A stretch of DNA of 64,000 nucleotides from Actinernus sp. WN-2022 (lineage: Eukaryota; Cnidaria; Anthozoa; Actiniaria; Actinernidae), in contig JAOWCC010000577.1 in NCBI GenBank assembly GCA_030867875.1, positions 77,357,740-77,421,739 on the forward strand, written 5' to 3'. The notes under the pieces are model-generated. The model was given only the letters and a program-made list of their open reading frames with translations. It searched no databases and had not been told where the DNA came from. Of the stretch, positions 53,439 to 64,000 are shown piece by piece (positions within the stretch are counted from its first letter, which is position 1; each line of letters starts with the position of its first letter). The position numbers were made by a program, and so were the translations under genes.

Positions 53439-53999
53439 CATTCCTTGTAACAATCATTAGCTTGGACTGCCTGTGGTTAAAGTGGAACTTTGTCTCTTCC
53501 ATGTTTATATTAAAATTTCTCAATGAAAGCACACTTTTAAGGGGCTGGATGAAAATATTTTGCTTAATTAAATAATGGGAATTTGTTTTTGGACAAGCCA
53601 GCCTACTTGGTGAGTAATATAAAATCTTTAGTCTAAAACAACCAGGAGAAGTCATCGTTATGTTAGAGCTTTTTTTATCCTTTCAACAACAATTAACATC
53701 AGGAACTGATCATTAATTACAGGGGGAGGGGGGCTGGCTGGTGAAAAAGGGGGTGGGTCCCCAATTTTAATGCAGAAAATTAGGGGGGCATAGTAAGCTA
53801 GAGTGGAAATCATTGGGGGGAGGGGTCATCAAAAATTGAGCATGACATTTTTCAGTTAATTCTTATAAGGATTATGTTCCGATCCTAGAAAGATTATATA
53901 ATTTTTCAAGAATTTGCTATGTCATAGGAATCCTACTTAATAATTATGTAGGATTCCTATTCAATTAGGTGCTGCATGTAACTATGTACATGCATGTAC

Positions 54000-54870
54000 A
54001 TGTAGGTCCTATTCAAGATGCTGTTCCTATGTAGGATCCTATTCAGGATTATGTTCCTATATTTTTATTATGTAGGATCCTGTTCCTACATAGGATCCTA
54101 TTCAGGATGCTATTCCTACATAGGATCCTATTCAGGATTATGTTCCTATGTAGGATCCTATTCAGGATCCTATTCCTACATAGGATCCTATTCAGGATTA
54201 TGTTCCTATGTAGGAACCTATTCAGGAACCTATTCCTACATAGGATCCTATTCAGGATTATGTTCCTATGTAGATTCCTACATAGGATCCTATTCAGGAT
54301 TATGTTCCTATGTAGGATCCTATTCAGGATCCTATTCCTACATAGGATCCTATTCAGGATTATGTTCCTATGTAGGATCTTATTCAGGATCCTATTCCTA
54401 CATAGGATCCTATTCAGGATTATGTTCCTATGTAGGATCCTATTCAGGATTATGTTCCTATGTAGGATCCTATTCAGGATCCTATTCCTACATAGGATCC
54501 TATTCAGGATTATGTTCCTATGTAGGATCCTATTCAGGATCCTATTCCTAAATAGGATCCTATTCAGGATTATGTTCCTATGTAGGATCCTATTCAGGAT
54601 TATGTTCCTATGTAGGATCCTATTCAGGATCCTATTCCTACATATAGGATCCTATTCAGGATTATGTTCCTATGTAGGATCATATTCAGGATCCTATTCC
54701 TACATAGGATCCTATTCAGGATTATGTTCCTATGTAGGATCCTATTCAGGATCCTATTCCTACATAGGATCCTATTCAGGATCCTGTTCCTGTTCAGGAT
54801 CCTGCTCAGGATCCTGTCCCTGTGTAGGATCCTACAGGATCCTACAGGATCCTACAGGATCCTGTACAGG
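54000..54870. repeat. AGGATCCT minisatellite, right array
   Basis: 60-bp higher-order unit made of two 30-bp halves: TTATGTTCCTATGTAGGATC/CTATTCAGG and ATCCTATTCCTACATAGGAT/CCTATTCAGG. The 177- and 272-codon + frames exist because 30 is a multiple of three. They are not taken as genes. Confidence 0.95.
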
Positions 54871-54889
54871 TTTTCCACCAGGGATGTCA

Positions 54890-55470
54890 TTGTTACATGT
54901 ATGTCATCTCCACTATTACATGTAAGTGATTTATGGGGACCCAATACCATGCCTGTCGAAGTTTGAACTGTCTGGCATTAGAAATGAGGAATACACAGGC
55001 ATGTATTTAAAATCATGTGGCTGATGATGTCATTGTTGCATGTACGTCATCACCACTAAGTGAATCACGGGGACCCCATACCATGTCTGTCCGCGTTTGA
55101 GCCATCTGGCATTAGAAATGAGGGAGATATGGGCATGTACTTAAATCATGTGACCAATGATGTCATTGTTATGTCATCACCACTAAGTGATTTATGGGGA
55201 CCCAATACCATGCCTGTCGAAGTTTGAACTGTCTGGCATTAGAAATGAGGGAGATATGGGCATGTACTTAAAATCATGTGACCAATGACATCGTTATTAT
55301 GTCATCACTGGTCACTAAGTGATTGATAGGGACCCACTATGCCATGTCTGTCCAGGTAAGAGCCACCTGCCAGTAATATTAAGCGAGTTATTGAGAGGAA
55401 CCTACATTGTACATGTACACTGTACTACCATGTCTGTCCAGGTTTGAGCCACCTGCCAGTAATATCGAGC
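54890..55470. repeat. About 125-bp tandem units, right block
   Basis: Four to five units (GTCATTGTTA...CACTAAGTGA-T-ATGGGGACCCAATACCATG...GTTTGAAC-GTCTGGCATTAGAAATGAG), then AACCCCAATAACTCGTT at about 55590 as at 6970. Confidence 0.8.
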
Positions 55471-56369
55471 AAGTTAGCCTGATGAAACTCTTCCCGAACA
55501 TATTCCAAACATAAAAAGGATACAGCATTCAGAAAAGGATATGACAATCGGTAAAGGATACGATAATCTGAAATGAAAATCCACCTAACCCCAATAACTC
55601 GTTCCTGCACGTGCGTGAATCCACAAGTTAAAAATCACAAAATGAAGAATATCTCTGCAAATATATGTAGTGGGTAAAACACTTGACACTTTACACGTGT
55701 GGTACTAAGGAAAATACACATCACTTTGGAAATTACAACATTCCCATGGAAAACACTCTTGGTCCCAGGAAATACAATTTCCTAATTTCTCCTTTCTTCA
55801 ACACAATTTACTGCTGTGGGCACATCAGACAACTTGGAACCATGTAGGTATTGTATGTGAGTGGTTTAAAGCAAATTATTTTCTATAACAGAAACAAGAA
55901 TAATTTGTAATTTTATCTTCAAAGTGAAAAGAAGCCTGGGGCCAAGAGTGTTTCCATGGCAACATCTTAACTATTAGCACAGTGACATGTATTTTCCTTA
56001 GTGCCATACATGTGCAAAGTTTCAATTGTTTTTACCTTGACTATTTACAAAGATATTCTATATTTTGTGATTTGTCTCCAGGCTGTGTCCATCAAATGAT
56101 GTCAGCATTTGCATATACAGTAATTGCAAAAACCTGAATATCTCTGAAACAATATTGACAAACGGAAACAACACCCGTCCTCATGTTGAAAGGGTTTTCA
56201 ATTGGGATCAACTTAATTTTCTATTTGTAGGTACTTTAAGAGGGCAGTTGTGTCATACATACAAGAATAACGGTTTCGATGGTGCTTTGATCATTACATC
56301 AAAGCAAGGCATTTGGGTCAATAGCACTGAAATTGCTATTCATAGATGATACTGTAATTATATCTGATA

Positions 56370-56697
56370 TTATAATATAGATACGATAGTACGCGCGCTC
56401 TGATTGGCTAAGAAGCCATGTTTTATCAGAGTATATAACATGGTTAGCCGTGTTATATAGTTTTCAACTGGCGGTTTCCTTTCATCGCGCGCGTAAATCT
56501 ATATTATAAAACAGATAAAGAAGCCTTAAATCCATGTTTTATACTATCATAAAACACTCTGGTCATTTGAGAACACTCTAGAAATGTTGAAAGCACGCGC
56601 CTTCGGCTTGTGCTTTAACATTTCTCTCATGTTCTCAAATGCCCATTGTGTTTTATGATAGTATAAAACATGGCTAAGGCTTCTTTATTTGTTAACC
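56370..56697. mobile_element. Double-foldback element, copy 2
   Basis: Same 330-bp structure as 44011-44342 with only a few substitutions, such as GAGACG to GATACG and GTTTAAAGC to GTTGAAAGC. Confidence 0.85.
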
Positions 56698-56792
56698 AAA
56701 AAAATTTAACTAGTTAGAAAAAAAATAACTGAAAAATGAGATTTAATAATCATAGTTAACTGGGAGATTGGCCAGCATATTGTTCTCATAAT

Positions 56793-57135
56793 TGCATGCT
56801 TAATGACGTCGTCTTGTGTGACGAATTTGCAGCCATGGTGAATTATTTTGGGATCGCTTTGTAATAGCCATTGACCAGCGGACAGTGCTCATTTGGTGCA
56901 TGTGCAACGAGGTTGTCAAATGTGACGAGTTTGCCCTCGTGCTCAGTTCTAGCTTGCTTGCTTAATGGGGTCATTTTGTGTGATGAATTTGCCCCCATGG
57001 TGAGTTATTTTGGGATTGCTTTGCAATAGCTATTGGCCAGCGGACAACTGCTCATTTGGCGCATGTGCAACGAGGTCGTCAAATGTGACGAGTTTGCCCT
57101 CGTGCTCAGTTCTAGCTTGCTTGCTTCGCATTTGC
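56793..57135. repeat. Tandem duplication, unit about 175 bp
   Basis: CCATGGTGA(A/G)TTATTTTGGGAT...GCATGTGCAACGAGG(T)...GTGACGAGTTTGCCCTCGTG...CTAGCTTGCTTGCTT occurs twice in direct orientation. Unassigned. Confidence 0.75.
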
Positions 57136-58823
57136 TTGCCGGATTGCCCCACCCACCCGTCCCTACTATGGAAGGTCTAAGACCTAGGTAAGTATCTTTT
57201 TCCACTGTAATCCAGTGTGACAGGTGCCGGGGTTGACCTGTGGCTTGGTTGCCATGGTTCCCTCCTTATATATAGTTGCGCATTGCTTGCCTGTTGCTAG
57301 TACTTGCATTGCAAATGGCACCTATACCCTCCATCTTTATTGACAAGTTAACAAAAATAAACTGCAACACATACAAAATGGGCATGAGCGACTCCTGATC
57401 ACATTCTATATTCTCCATCAAATTATTTTCTAGCACTCATTTAATTGACCCATCACATAATTTATTTCCTCACTTGTAAGTAGTCAAATTCGATGGTTTT
57501 TGCAGCTAACCTACATGTAGCAATGTACTTATCCAGGGTTCCGTCAACTTAACCTTAGCTCATGGGCTGCCTGTGCTTACATTGTAGTTGAACAGCTTTT
57601 CTTCAGGAGCACCTAATGTTTTGTTGAGGACATTGATTCCACCATTCGGTGATTGGTCGATTGAGTACATTTATGACTTCATTCTCCAAATCTCCTCGAA
57701 AATATGAGGTGTTGGATTCCTCCGGCACTCCTTCGTCAGTGCTCCCGAAGAAACCATCAAATTTGACTTCTTACAAAGTGAGGAAATAAGCAATGGGTCT
57801 ATGAGTACTTAGAGGAATGTGATGACAGGTTCCTGGAGGTAAAATGCTTAAAGTTTGGATTTCCGAAGAATTAGGAGGCCTTGAAGACTTGCCATGCAAA
57901 CTAATAGTGTCTCGTGTTTCCTGCCTTCTGAATATCTAAATGTATTTCTATAGGGGAGGGAAAAAAACCACAAGTGCCTCAAACCAGAAATAAACACATC
58001 GATGATGAAGAGGAACGACTTCACAACACACAGGTAAGATTTCATGACTTTATTGATCATTTTAGTACAGTTTTAGTTTTTTTCTAAAACTTGTAAAAAT
58101 CATTAGCTCGGGCTGCCTGTGGACAAATTTAACCTACCCTGCTAGCAGAGGTTTCTCATTTTCGACGGGGCATTTCGCTATTTGGCTTTTGTTGTGGCGT
58201 TCCTGACTCCCAACAAAAGCCAAAAAGAAAAGGTAACGTAAATTACATGTATGTCTTAGTTTTAATAGTTTACGACACTCGATCGCTGCTTAATAAGTAA
58301 CCTGCTACTGGCACTGGGTTCACTCCTGAGGCGTTTATGAAATATATGTATACTTATGGTACTACATGCAAGCTATTACCTTGACACTGCGATCCTAGGT
58401 TTGGAGTTTCTAATCCTGTTCCACTTCTTAATGTCCTTTTCCAGATGTTTTTGCCCAAACGGCAACCATCACTGTCTACTTCCATCCCGCGTGAGACACA
58501 TGTATGCCCGTGGGCTCACTTACGTATGTGTTTTGCACTTCTTTCGAGTATCTCAATTGGCTGATCACAAAATTGACCAATGAAATGTCCTTTTCCATTT
58601 GGGTGTTTTCGAATACTCACTGCAGTGTTGGACTTCTTTCAAAAGACAAAAGGGAGTTCTTTGCGATGAGTTCCAGTAAATATGAGGTCGCTGGAGTTTC
58701 ATTATCTCTTCAAGCATCCTTTTGAGACTGTAGTTCGTGCGTACTTCCAAAAGGTAATCAATTGAAACAGATCTAATGAAGTGAGAGTCACGAATAGGAT
58801 GTGTTTTCGTTGTTGTAGCCCGG
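57136..58823. other. No certain gene; one exon-like segment 57940-58031
   Basis: Apart from the segment paired with 53244-53438, frames at 57848-58060 (-) and 58356-58750 (both strands) lack domains. CTTTTGTTG / CAACAAAAG at 58180-58215 form a small hairpin. Confidence 0.4.
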
Positions 58824-58943
58824 CCGGGCCGGGTTGTTCAAAGCCCGATTAGTGCTAATCCAGGGTTAATTTCCATGACAACCAATAGGTTCTGTGCAGA
58901 GTTAATCCAGGATTAACACTAATCGGGCTTCGAACAACCGGGC
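58824..58943. mobile_element. 120-bp MITE, copy 2 of a pair
   Basis: CCGGGCCGGGTTGTTCAAAG...CGAACAACCGGGCGG, same family as 1987-2112. Confidence 0.75.
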
Positions 58944-58952
58944 GGTTGACAG

Positions 58953-59344
58953 CCCGGAGGGAGGACTCCCTTATGTGAGGGGTACATGGAATGATGGATG
59001 CTCGTCGTACCTTTTAGGGGTCAAAATCAGGAGTTTGGTACCACTTAGGGTATCCACGATCAAACACAGACATTTCAATGTAAAGCGGTACCTTTTAGGG
59101 GTCGGGTGTCAATTGAACAAAAGCTGTTATCAATTTACATTTTTATTATCACACATTATGATACAAAATGTTAATAGCAATAAAAGGCATCGAAAGTTTA
59201 AAATGTTGGCATGTTTTATCGGTACCTTTTAGGGGTCGAAATAAGTTTGAGCCACGCCCATTTTAGTACCTCTTAGGGGTCAAATCGAAAATGTCCGATG
59301 AGCATCCCTACCCCTTTTATATGGGAGTCCCCCCCCCCTCCGGG
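58953..59344. mobile_element. 392-bp TIR element with 8-bp target duplication (hAT-like)
   Basis: GTTGACAG flanks both ends (58945-58952, 59345-59352). The termini CCCGGAGGG-GGACTCCC are mirrored. Inside, GTACC(T)TTTTAGGGGTC occurs four or five times in both orientations. An 8-bp duplication is the hAT hallmark (family knowledge). Related sequence near 840-885 in the window. Confidence 0.75.
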
Positions 59345-59410
59345 GTTGACAGTCAGTAGTGATGTACATAATTTGGTCATTGTACATGCACGATCTAGTC
59401 AGTCAGCATA

Positions 59411-59639
59411 CCGGAGTAATTGCAGAATACCCCCTCCTTTGGTTAATTAATAATTCATTTCTCAACTTTTTCATACAAACCTTCTAAAAACCTAACCCTG
59501 AAATAATAATAAAACCCTAACCATTTCGACCCAAAATCATTCATAGAACAAGTCTAAATACACCTGAACTAAAGTGGAGAATTTAGCGCAGTTTTCAAGC
59601 AATCTTTTGAGTGGAGGGGGTATTCTGCAACTAAGCCGG
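59411..59639. mobile_element. 229-bp MITE
   Basis: CCGGAGTAATTGCAGAATACCCCCTCC is mirrored by GGAGGGGGTATTCTGCAACTAAGCCGG. Confidence 0.75.
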
Positions 59640-60049
59640 CATACCCACCTCACCCTCTAAGAAATTAAGTTTTGAGCTTAATACCCCTAGAAAAAAAAGT
59701 GCTTTTTTGTCCTTCAAAGATATGATCAAAATCGCAGTCACCTCTAGAAATTCACTTGAAAATTGAAAAAAAAACTCTTAGGGGGGGAGGGGGTATTGGT
59801 CTGGACGTTAAGAATTTTTTTGAACTTATTAAAGTAAACACAACGTAACGTTTCCCTTTCTAATACATTGTATACCTATATCTATTTTGTTATATCATAT
59901 TTTTTATCATCGTCACAGATGAAGAGCCATTCACTAGAATGGATAGGCTGTGAATAAACCATTATCATTATATATTATTATTATTAACAAAGAAAGCTCC
60001 TAATAATAACCAAGAAGGTGAGGTATCAACACTGTCAACACTGCATGAT

Positions 60050-60270
60050 TTAAATGCTTCTGTTCAGTTCTGTCTGTACAAAGAAGGCACCCTCACACCT
60101 GTGGCACTTCCAGTATTCGGTGTCTTTAGTATTGTCCTCCCAATCGAAAACAGGGTGGTTTACTGGGATACACAGAATGTGGTACCATACCAAACATTCC
60201 TCACACTCTATCCATTTGGTGTTTCTTTCTTTGTCATCTTCCTCTGGTTGTGAGCATTAAGACCACATTT
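60050..60270 (-). pseudogene. PHD zinc-finger relic
   Basis: The frame reads CSQPEEDDKERNTKWIECEE, CLVWYHILCIPV, then YWKCHRCEGAFF and a stop at 60050. The CSQPEE...WIxCxxCxxWYHxxC...WxCxxC pattern is a PHD finger. The first Cys (CGL) is one frame away, with a TAA between, so an indel broke it. PHD fingers of this form occur in many transposon proteins and in chromatin proteins (family knowledge). No partner domain is visible nearby. Confidence 0.65.
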
Positions 60271-60575
60271 GCTACTCTGTTTATTCTACGGATTGATAGA
60301 GGCACCCTGATCATGTACTTGTTTTTCGTCGTCTTTTAGAGATCCGTCAGTCTCGTCATGATATGTTGAGGTAATTGATTAATTAACGCAGGTTGGGCAC
60401 TTACATGTACTTTCTTTGATGGTGGTACATCCTTGGAGATTATACTTTCTAAATATTTTTTAACTTGTAGCAGTCAGTTTCGATTGTGTTCTCATCAGAA
60501 ATAATATTGCCAAACTATTCTCGAGCATGCATGTTTATTTGCAGGAAAATTTTGAGATGTTTGACATGTTTACAT

Positions 60576-61142
60576 TTGAAGGGCTGTGTGCAAAAAGTGA
60601 TGAAGTGACGATTTGAAAACTCCAGATAGCCAACTTTGGTTTTTGATTAAGAAAGCCCATAATTTCTAATCTAGAATGTTAGGATATCACTTGAAATCTC
60701 AAATAAATGAATTAAAGAATAAACAAATTAAGCAAGACATCGAGTCATTTCTACAGTGAAAAGAGTTGTTATTGTTTTGCTATAATTCTAATAGGTGGGG
60801 GGAGATACATGTAGGTTTAGAAAAACAAAATTGTCGTGCTCATGCTCAATTTCGTTGTATATTGGGCGGGAAATTGCTAACTGTTTGAACAGACTTTCGC
60901 TAGCCGCCAAACTGGAGAGATGGTTGAAACTGGTGGATTGGAGGTTCTTGTTGGAAAGAGTGACTCCTTGCCATGCCCAAATTTTTTTTTTTTAATCTTT
61001 TTTACCATGATCGGCTTTTTCACATACACAAACTTTGTAAAATTTGACTTCATTCTGCTTGAAAAAACGTAAATGCGACCGTAAAAGTAAAAACGAAATC
61101 AAGCGACTCAAATCGTCACTTCATCAGTTTTTGCCCTTCATT
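60576..61142. mobile_element. About 565-bp TIR element
   Basis: TTGAAGGGC-GTG-CAAAAAGTGATGAAGTGACGATTTGA is mirrored at 61103-61142. The interior has no recognisable product. Confidence 0.6.
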
Positions 61143-61443
61143 TACTTACTCTCAGACACTAACAACTTACATTTATACATATCGATCACCTGATCTGATT
61201 TACAGTACATGTGAGAGATTGACATATTTATCTGGTTTGGGAATTCTGCCTCTTGGATGAACAGTTAAAGAATCAGGTTTTGGTAATTTATTTCTCCGTA
61301 ATTTGGGTTCCCAAAAAATGCACAAAACACAAGTTGATCATTATCATAGCCTGACTTGTATTTGTGGGCCGCACGTTTGCTACATGTATACGTTTGCTTT
61401 GTCTATTCTGAGTGCATGCAAAGTAAATGCAGGGTTTGCTTTG

Positions 61444-61486
61444 TGTTTACTTTGCGTGCATTTTGAGTGCACGCAAAGTAAACACA
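61444..61486. repeat. Perfect 18-bp-arm hairpin
   Basis: GTGTTTACTTTGCGTGCA, spacer TTTTGAG, and the exact complement. A related half-arm is at 61412-61430. Confidence 0.9.
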
Positions 61487-61585
61487 AGGGTGCATGAGGT
61501 TTATAGTTTCGATCGGTACTGTATACAATTTTATACAAAGTGGACGTTAAAGGGGGAGGGGGGTCAGGGCTTAATGTCCAAAGGA

Positions 61586-62310
61586 CGTATTGATGAAATA
61601 TCACGTACTATTTCAAACACAAAAGTTTGTAGTACGTGTTTTAAATATCAGGTTCCAAATATTGAGAAAAAACATTAATGAAACCAAAGAGGCATACGTA
61701 GCCTCAAGGGTTTTTATATTTTTGCAATACCGTATTTCCTCGATTAAGTGCCCACCCTCGATTAAGCACCCCCCCCCCCCTCGATTAAGCGCCCCCCTTG
61801 GCAACAAAATTTGAAATAAGTGCCACCCCCCACTCGATTAAGCACCCCCCTTCCCTCACCCAATAAATATGGCAGAGTAAGAGAGGTGGCATACAACTTG
61901 CGTTTTATTACAAAGTTACGGCATGTTCCTACATGTATATGTAGTACCATATTAAAGTTATGTTTGGCTGATAAGGGAAATTAGTTTCTTTTCTTCCAAC
62001 TCACAGTCCGTGATTATTAAGTCTGTGTGCTTGCATACATGTAGCTCTTGTACCCGAAGCAGCTCATTCTTCAGCCTTCTTCCCATTTCAACGCTTTGGG
62101 TAAATGCTGTGAACCAGCCGGGGACGACAAGACCAATTTCCAGTTTCCATGAGCCATTAAGCGCCCCCCCTCGATTAAGCGCCCCCCTTGGCAACAAAAT
62201 TTGAAATAAGCGCCCAGGGCGCTTAATCGAGGAAATACGGTATTTGGAATCCCCTGATGGAATCTCCTCATGAACAATGAGTGTTTGAAATAGTGCTTGA
62301 TATTTCATCA
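61586..62310. repeat. Inverted repeat interrupted by a MITE
   Basis: GATGAAATATCACGTACTATTTCAAACAC at 61588 is mirrored at 62278-62310 (GTGTTTGAAATAGTGCTTGATATTTCATC). Both relate to 10200-10280. The MITE 61728-62243 lies in between. Confidence 0.6.
61728..62243. mobile_element. 516-bp TIR element
   Basis: ATACCGTATTTCCTCGATTAAG and its complement are the ends. GCGCCCCCCTTGGCAACAAAATTTGAAATAAG(C/T)G is repeated near each end. Confidence 0.85.
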
Positions 62311-62814
62311 ATATGTAAATTCCATTTTAAATGTTCATCAACTTTTACTCCAAGAAATTTATATAATTATTATTCCATAGATTATTCTTTTTCGCTGGCA
62401 GTGATTTCAACTAGCATTCTCAGTAGTGTAGTAGCCAAGAGTTAGCTAGTACAAGCAGTTGGAAGGGTCGAGGTTTGAACTCCAGTGGAGGCACACCTTT
62501 TCCTTCTATGTCATTCTTTATCAGTATATAAGTACAAGTAGTTAGTGTTTCATGAGTATGATGATTAAGAAATATTGATCACTATAGAGTTGAAAATCTG
62601 TTCCAAACACTAACTAGTGCATTGGATCTGGTGTTTCATTGGATGTCAAGATGCATCCACTTGATGAAGCTTCGAACAAGGGTTTGACCAGGTTTCAAGA
62701 CCCATGCATGTGACCAAATACAGTCCCTCCATTGGATGAATATCTCATGAATTATTAATGAGTTTGAGAAGAAAAATGCTAAAATCCATTGGAGTACTTT
62801 ACAGTAGCCAGGCA

Positions 62815-64000
62815 TTTTTTTTTATTTACAACATTTTGGCGTAACGCCACAGGAGACAAACAATAGGACTCAAAGTCCCCTACGAGGCTTGTCTCCGCCA
62901 GCAGTCACGATGGATGTTAACGAGAAGAAAAAAGAGAAAAAAAACATATATATATATACATACAATAATTAGATAATGAATGAATAATACAAAATCAAGT
63001 ACGATAATAACATTATGCTATAAATAGTTTGAATGCAAGCAGCGCAACTGGATGATATGATGATAGTAACAATAATCAACTACTTTAACACGGGCATACG
63101 GTTACAAGGTTAGAACGACGACAGAGGGGACAAGTAACGAACCAAGTTCGAATGTTGAAGGTATCAAAGACCGAGTTTAGCCTTTCAAAGTTTTTTCAGT
63201 TTGAGTTTGAAAGAGGAGGTAGAGGGAGAAGAACGAAGATCGACTGGAAGAGCGTTCCATAGAGGACAGATACGTACAAAGTAGGAAGAACGAAAAGTCG
63301 AGGTACGGGCAGGAATTAAGCGTAAGTCTAGAAAAGAGGAGCCGCGACGAGTTACAGATCTGTTAAATAGTAGAATGTCAGAGGTGTCGATAAAAATTTC
63401 ACCTTTAAGACAGCGGAATAGAAAAAGCAGGTCAAGATATTCAAGGAAGTAGCAGAGAGGAAGAAGATTTAGTCGATGAAGTATCGATTTGTAGTCCAAG
63501 TCGGAACCGTATAAGATGAGACGAGTTGCTCGCCTTTGAACACTTTCAAGATTACGAGCTAGACGGAGGGAGCCGTAGGAAGTAGGAGACCAAATCTGTG
63601 AGGCAGAAATTAGATGAGATTGAACAAGAGTAGTATAGAGAATTGTTTTAGAAGTAGGACAAACATTTTTAGTGCAGTTCCTATTGAGGAAACCCAGCAT
63701 CTTGTTTGCCTTGGAGATAATAGAGATAACATGTTCACTCCAGAGAAGGTCGTTGGAAACAGAAATGCCAAGATCACGAGTAGTATTTACGACTTTAAGG
63801 GTTGTGCCATTTAGAATGTAGTTCCTGTCAATAGATAGACGTTTACGGGAGATGCACAGGTTCTCACACTTAGAGGGTTGGAAGAATAGTTCATTGCGAG
63901 AAGCCCAAGACGCAATAAGGTTGAGGTCAGATTGCAAGTTTGCAATGTCACCTGGATTTCTGATGGTGTTGAAACACTTTGTATCGTCAGAAAACATAGC
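62815..64000 (-). mobile_element. CR1/jockey-type LINE, 3' half, runs off the window
   Basis: The frame 63185-63997 is intact to the right edge. It starts at MFSDDTKCF, the YADD-type motif C. It continues LNLIASWASRNELFFQPSKC, TRDLGISVSNDLLWSEHV, NLESVQRRATRLI and FVRICPLWNALPVDLRS, to a stop near SFKLKLKKL. A 3' UTR with a poly(A)-like end (AATAAAAAAAAA on sense strand) ends at about 62815. Upstream RT and endonuclease lie beyond 64000. No stop within 270 codons suggests a young copy. Confidence 0.85.

Larger units (their letters stand above)
50050..54885. mobile_element. 4.8-kb element with AGGATCCT arrays at both ends
   Basis: CCCTGGTGGAAAAC(T/C)TG-ACAGGATCCTG marks both ends in opposite orientation. 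Palindromic AGGATCCT arrays occupy 50065-50885 and 54000-54870. The 3.1-kb core has no recognisable transposase, so it is probably non-autonomous. Confidence 0.7.
49594..56241. mobile_element. Nested 6.6-kb inverted-repeat element, outer layer
   Basis: 49594-49745 aligns with the complement of 56095-56241. Shared blocks are AAGTTGATC, TTGAAAACCCTTTCAA, GTTTGTCAAT and TTCAGGTTTTTGCAAT. Next inward on both sides are the about 125-bp tandem units. The layer was later split at 50050/54885 by the element below. Confidence 0.6.

Noticed and set aside
54018..54925. 177- and 272-residue repetitive proteins on +
   Set aside because: They arise from the 30/60-bp AGGATCCT array, and overlapping frames are open equally.

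Overview
This is an AT-leaning, intron-rich animal locus with very few genes and a very high load of mobile DNA. Short exons with consensus GT/AG borders, TTAGGG-type motifs, BEL/Pao and CR1/jockey-like retroelements, a DUF7869-like gene and many short inverted-repeat elements together suggest an anthozoan cnidarian, most likely a stony coral. That assignment is inference. No similarity search was possible.

Host genes. At the left edge is the 3' part of a small cysteine-rich (prokineticin/colipase/Dickkopf-like) gene on the + strand, with exons at 2-32, 532-745 and 1224-1326. The main host gene is on the - strand. It is an FKBP-like immunophilin with a C-terminal TPR domain, read here from seven short exons with fully matching intron phases: 49200-49271, 47237-47406, 15357-15456, 13979-14067, 12467-12517, 11697-11747 and 3956-4078. 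Its 5' exons lie outside the window or were not found. The gap between its second and third visible exons (31.8 kb) holds most of the mobile DNA.

The nest, 18.1-39.5 kb. An outer element has diverged, roughly 530-bp terminal inverted repeats (18139-18681 and 38926-39459). It carries a 2.9-kb array of units built on a CCCTTACGATTAGGG-like palindrome. Inside the array region sits an 850-bp inverted-repeat element (22310-23161) with a fragment of a RecQ-like helicase. To the right is a second large element (23560-38659) with perfect 41-bp termini and subterminal GTTTAAACG repeats. It contains a candidate first exon (23889-24024), a complete three-exon 219-codon gene with TATA box and polyadenylation signal (31659-32524), and a frameshifted DUF7869-like gene (36396-37772). 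It has itself been invaded by a BEL/Pao retrotransposon (24088-29656), which is in turn interrupted by a LINE 3' fragment, and by a second LINE fragment and at least three foldback elements.

Flanks. 4.2-17.8 kb and 39.5-49 kb hold scattered LINE fragments and MITE-like foldbacks, with target duplications visible for several. 49.6-56.2 kb is a second nested structure. Diverged 150-bp inverted arms enclose about 125-bp tandem repeats, and these are split by a 4.8-kb element with AGGATCCT palindrome arrays at both ends. 56-64 kb has more foldbacks, a PHD-finger relic and, at the right edge, the 3' half of a CR1/jockey-type LINE. Ten perfect TGACGTCA palindromes fall inside several unrelated repeat families.
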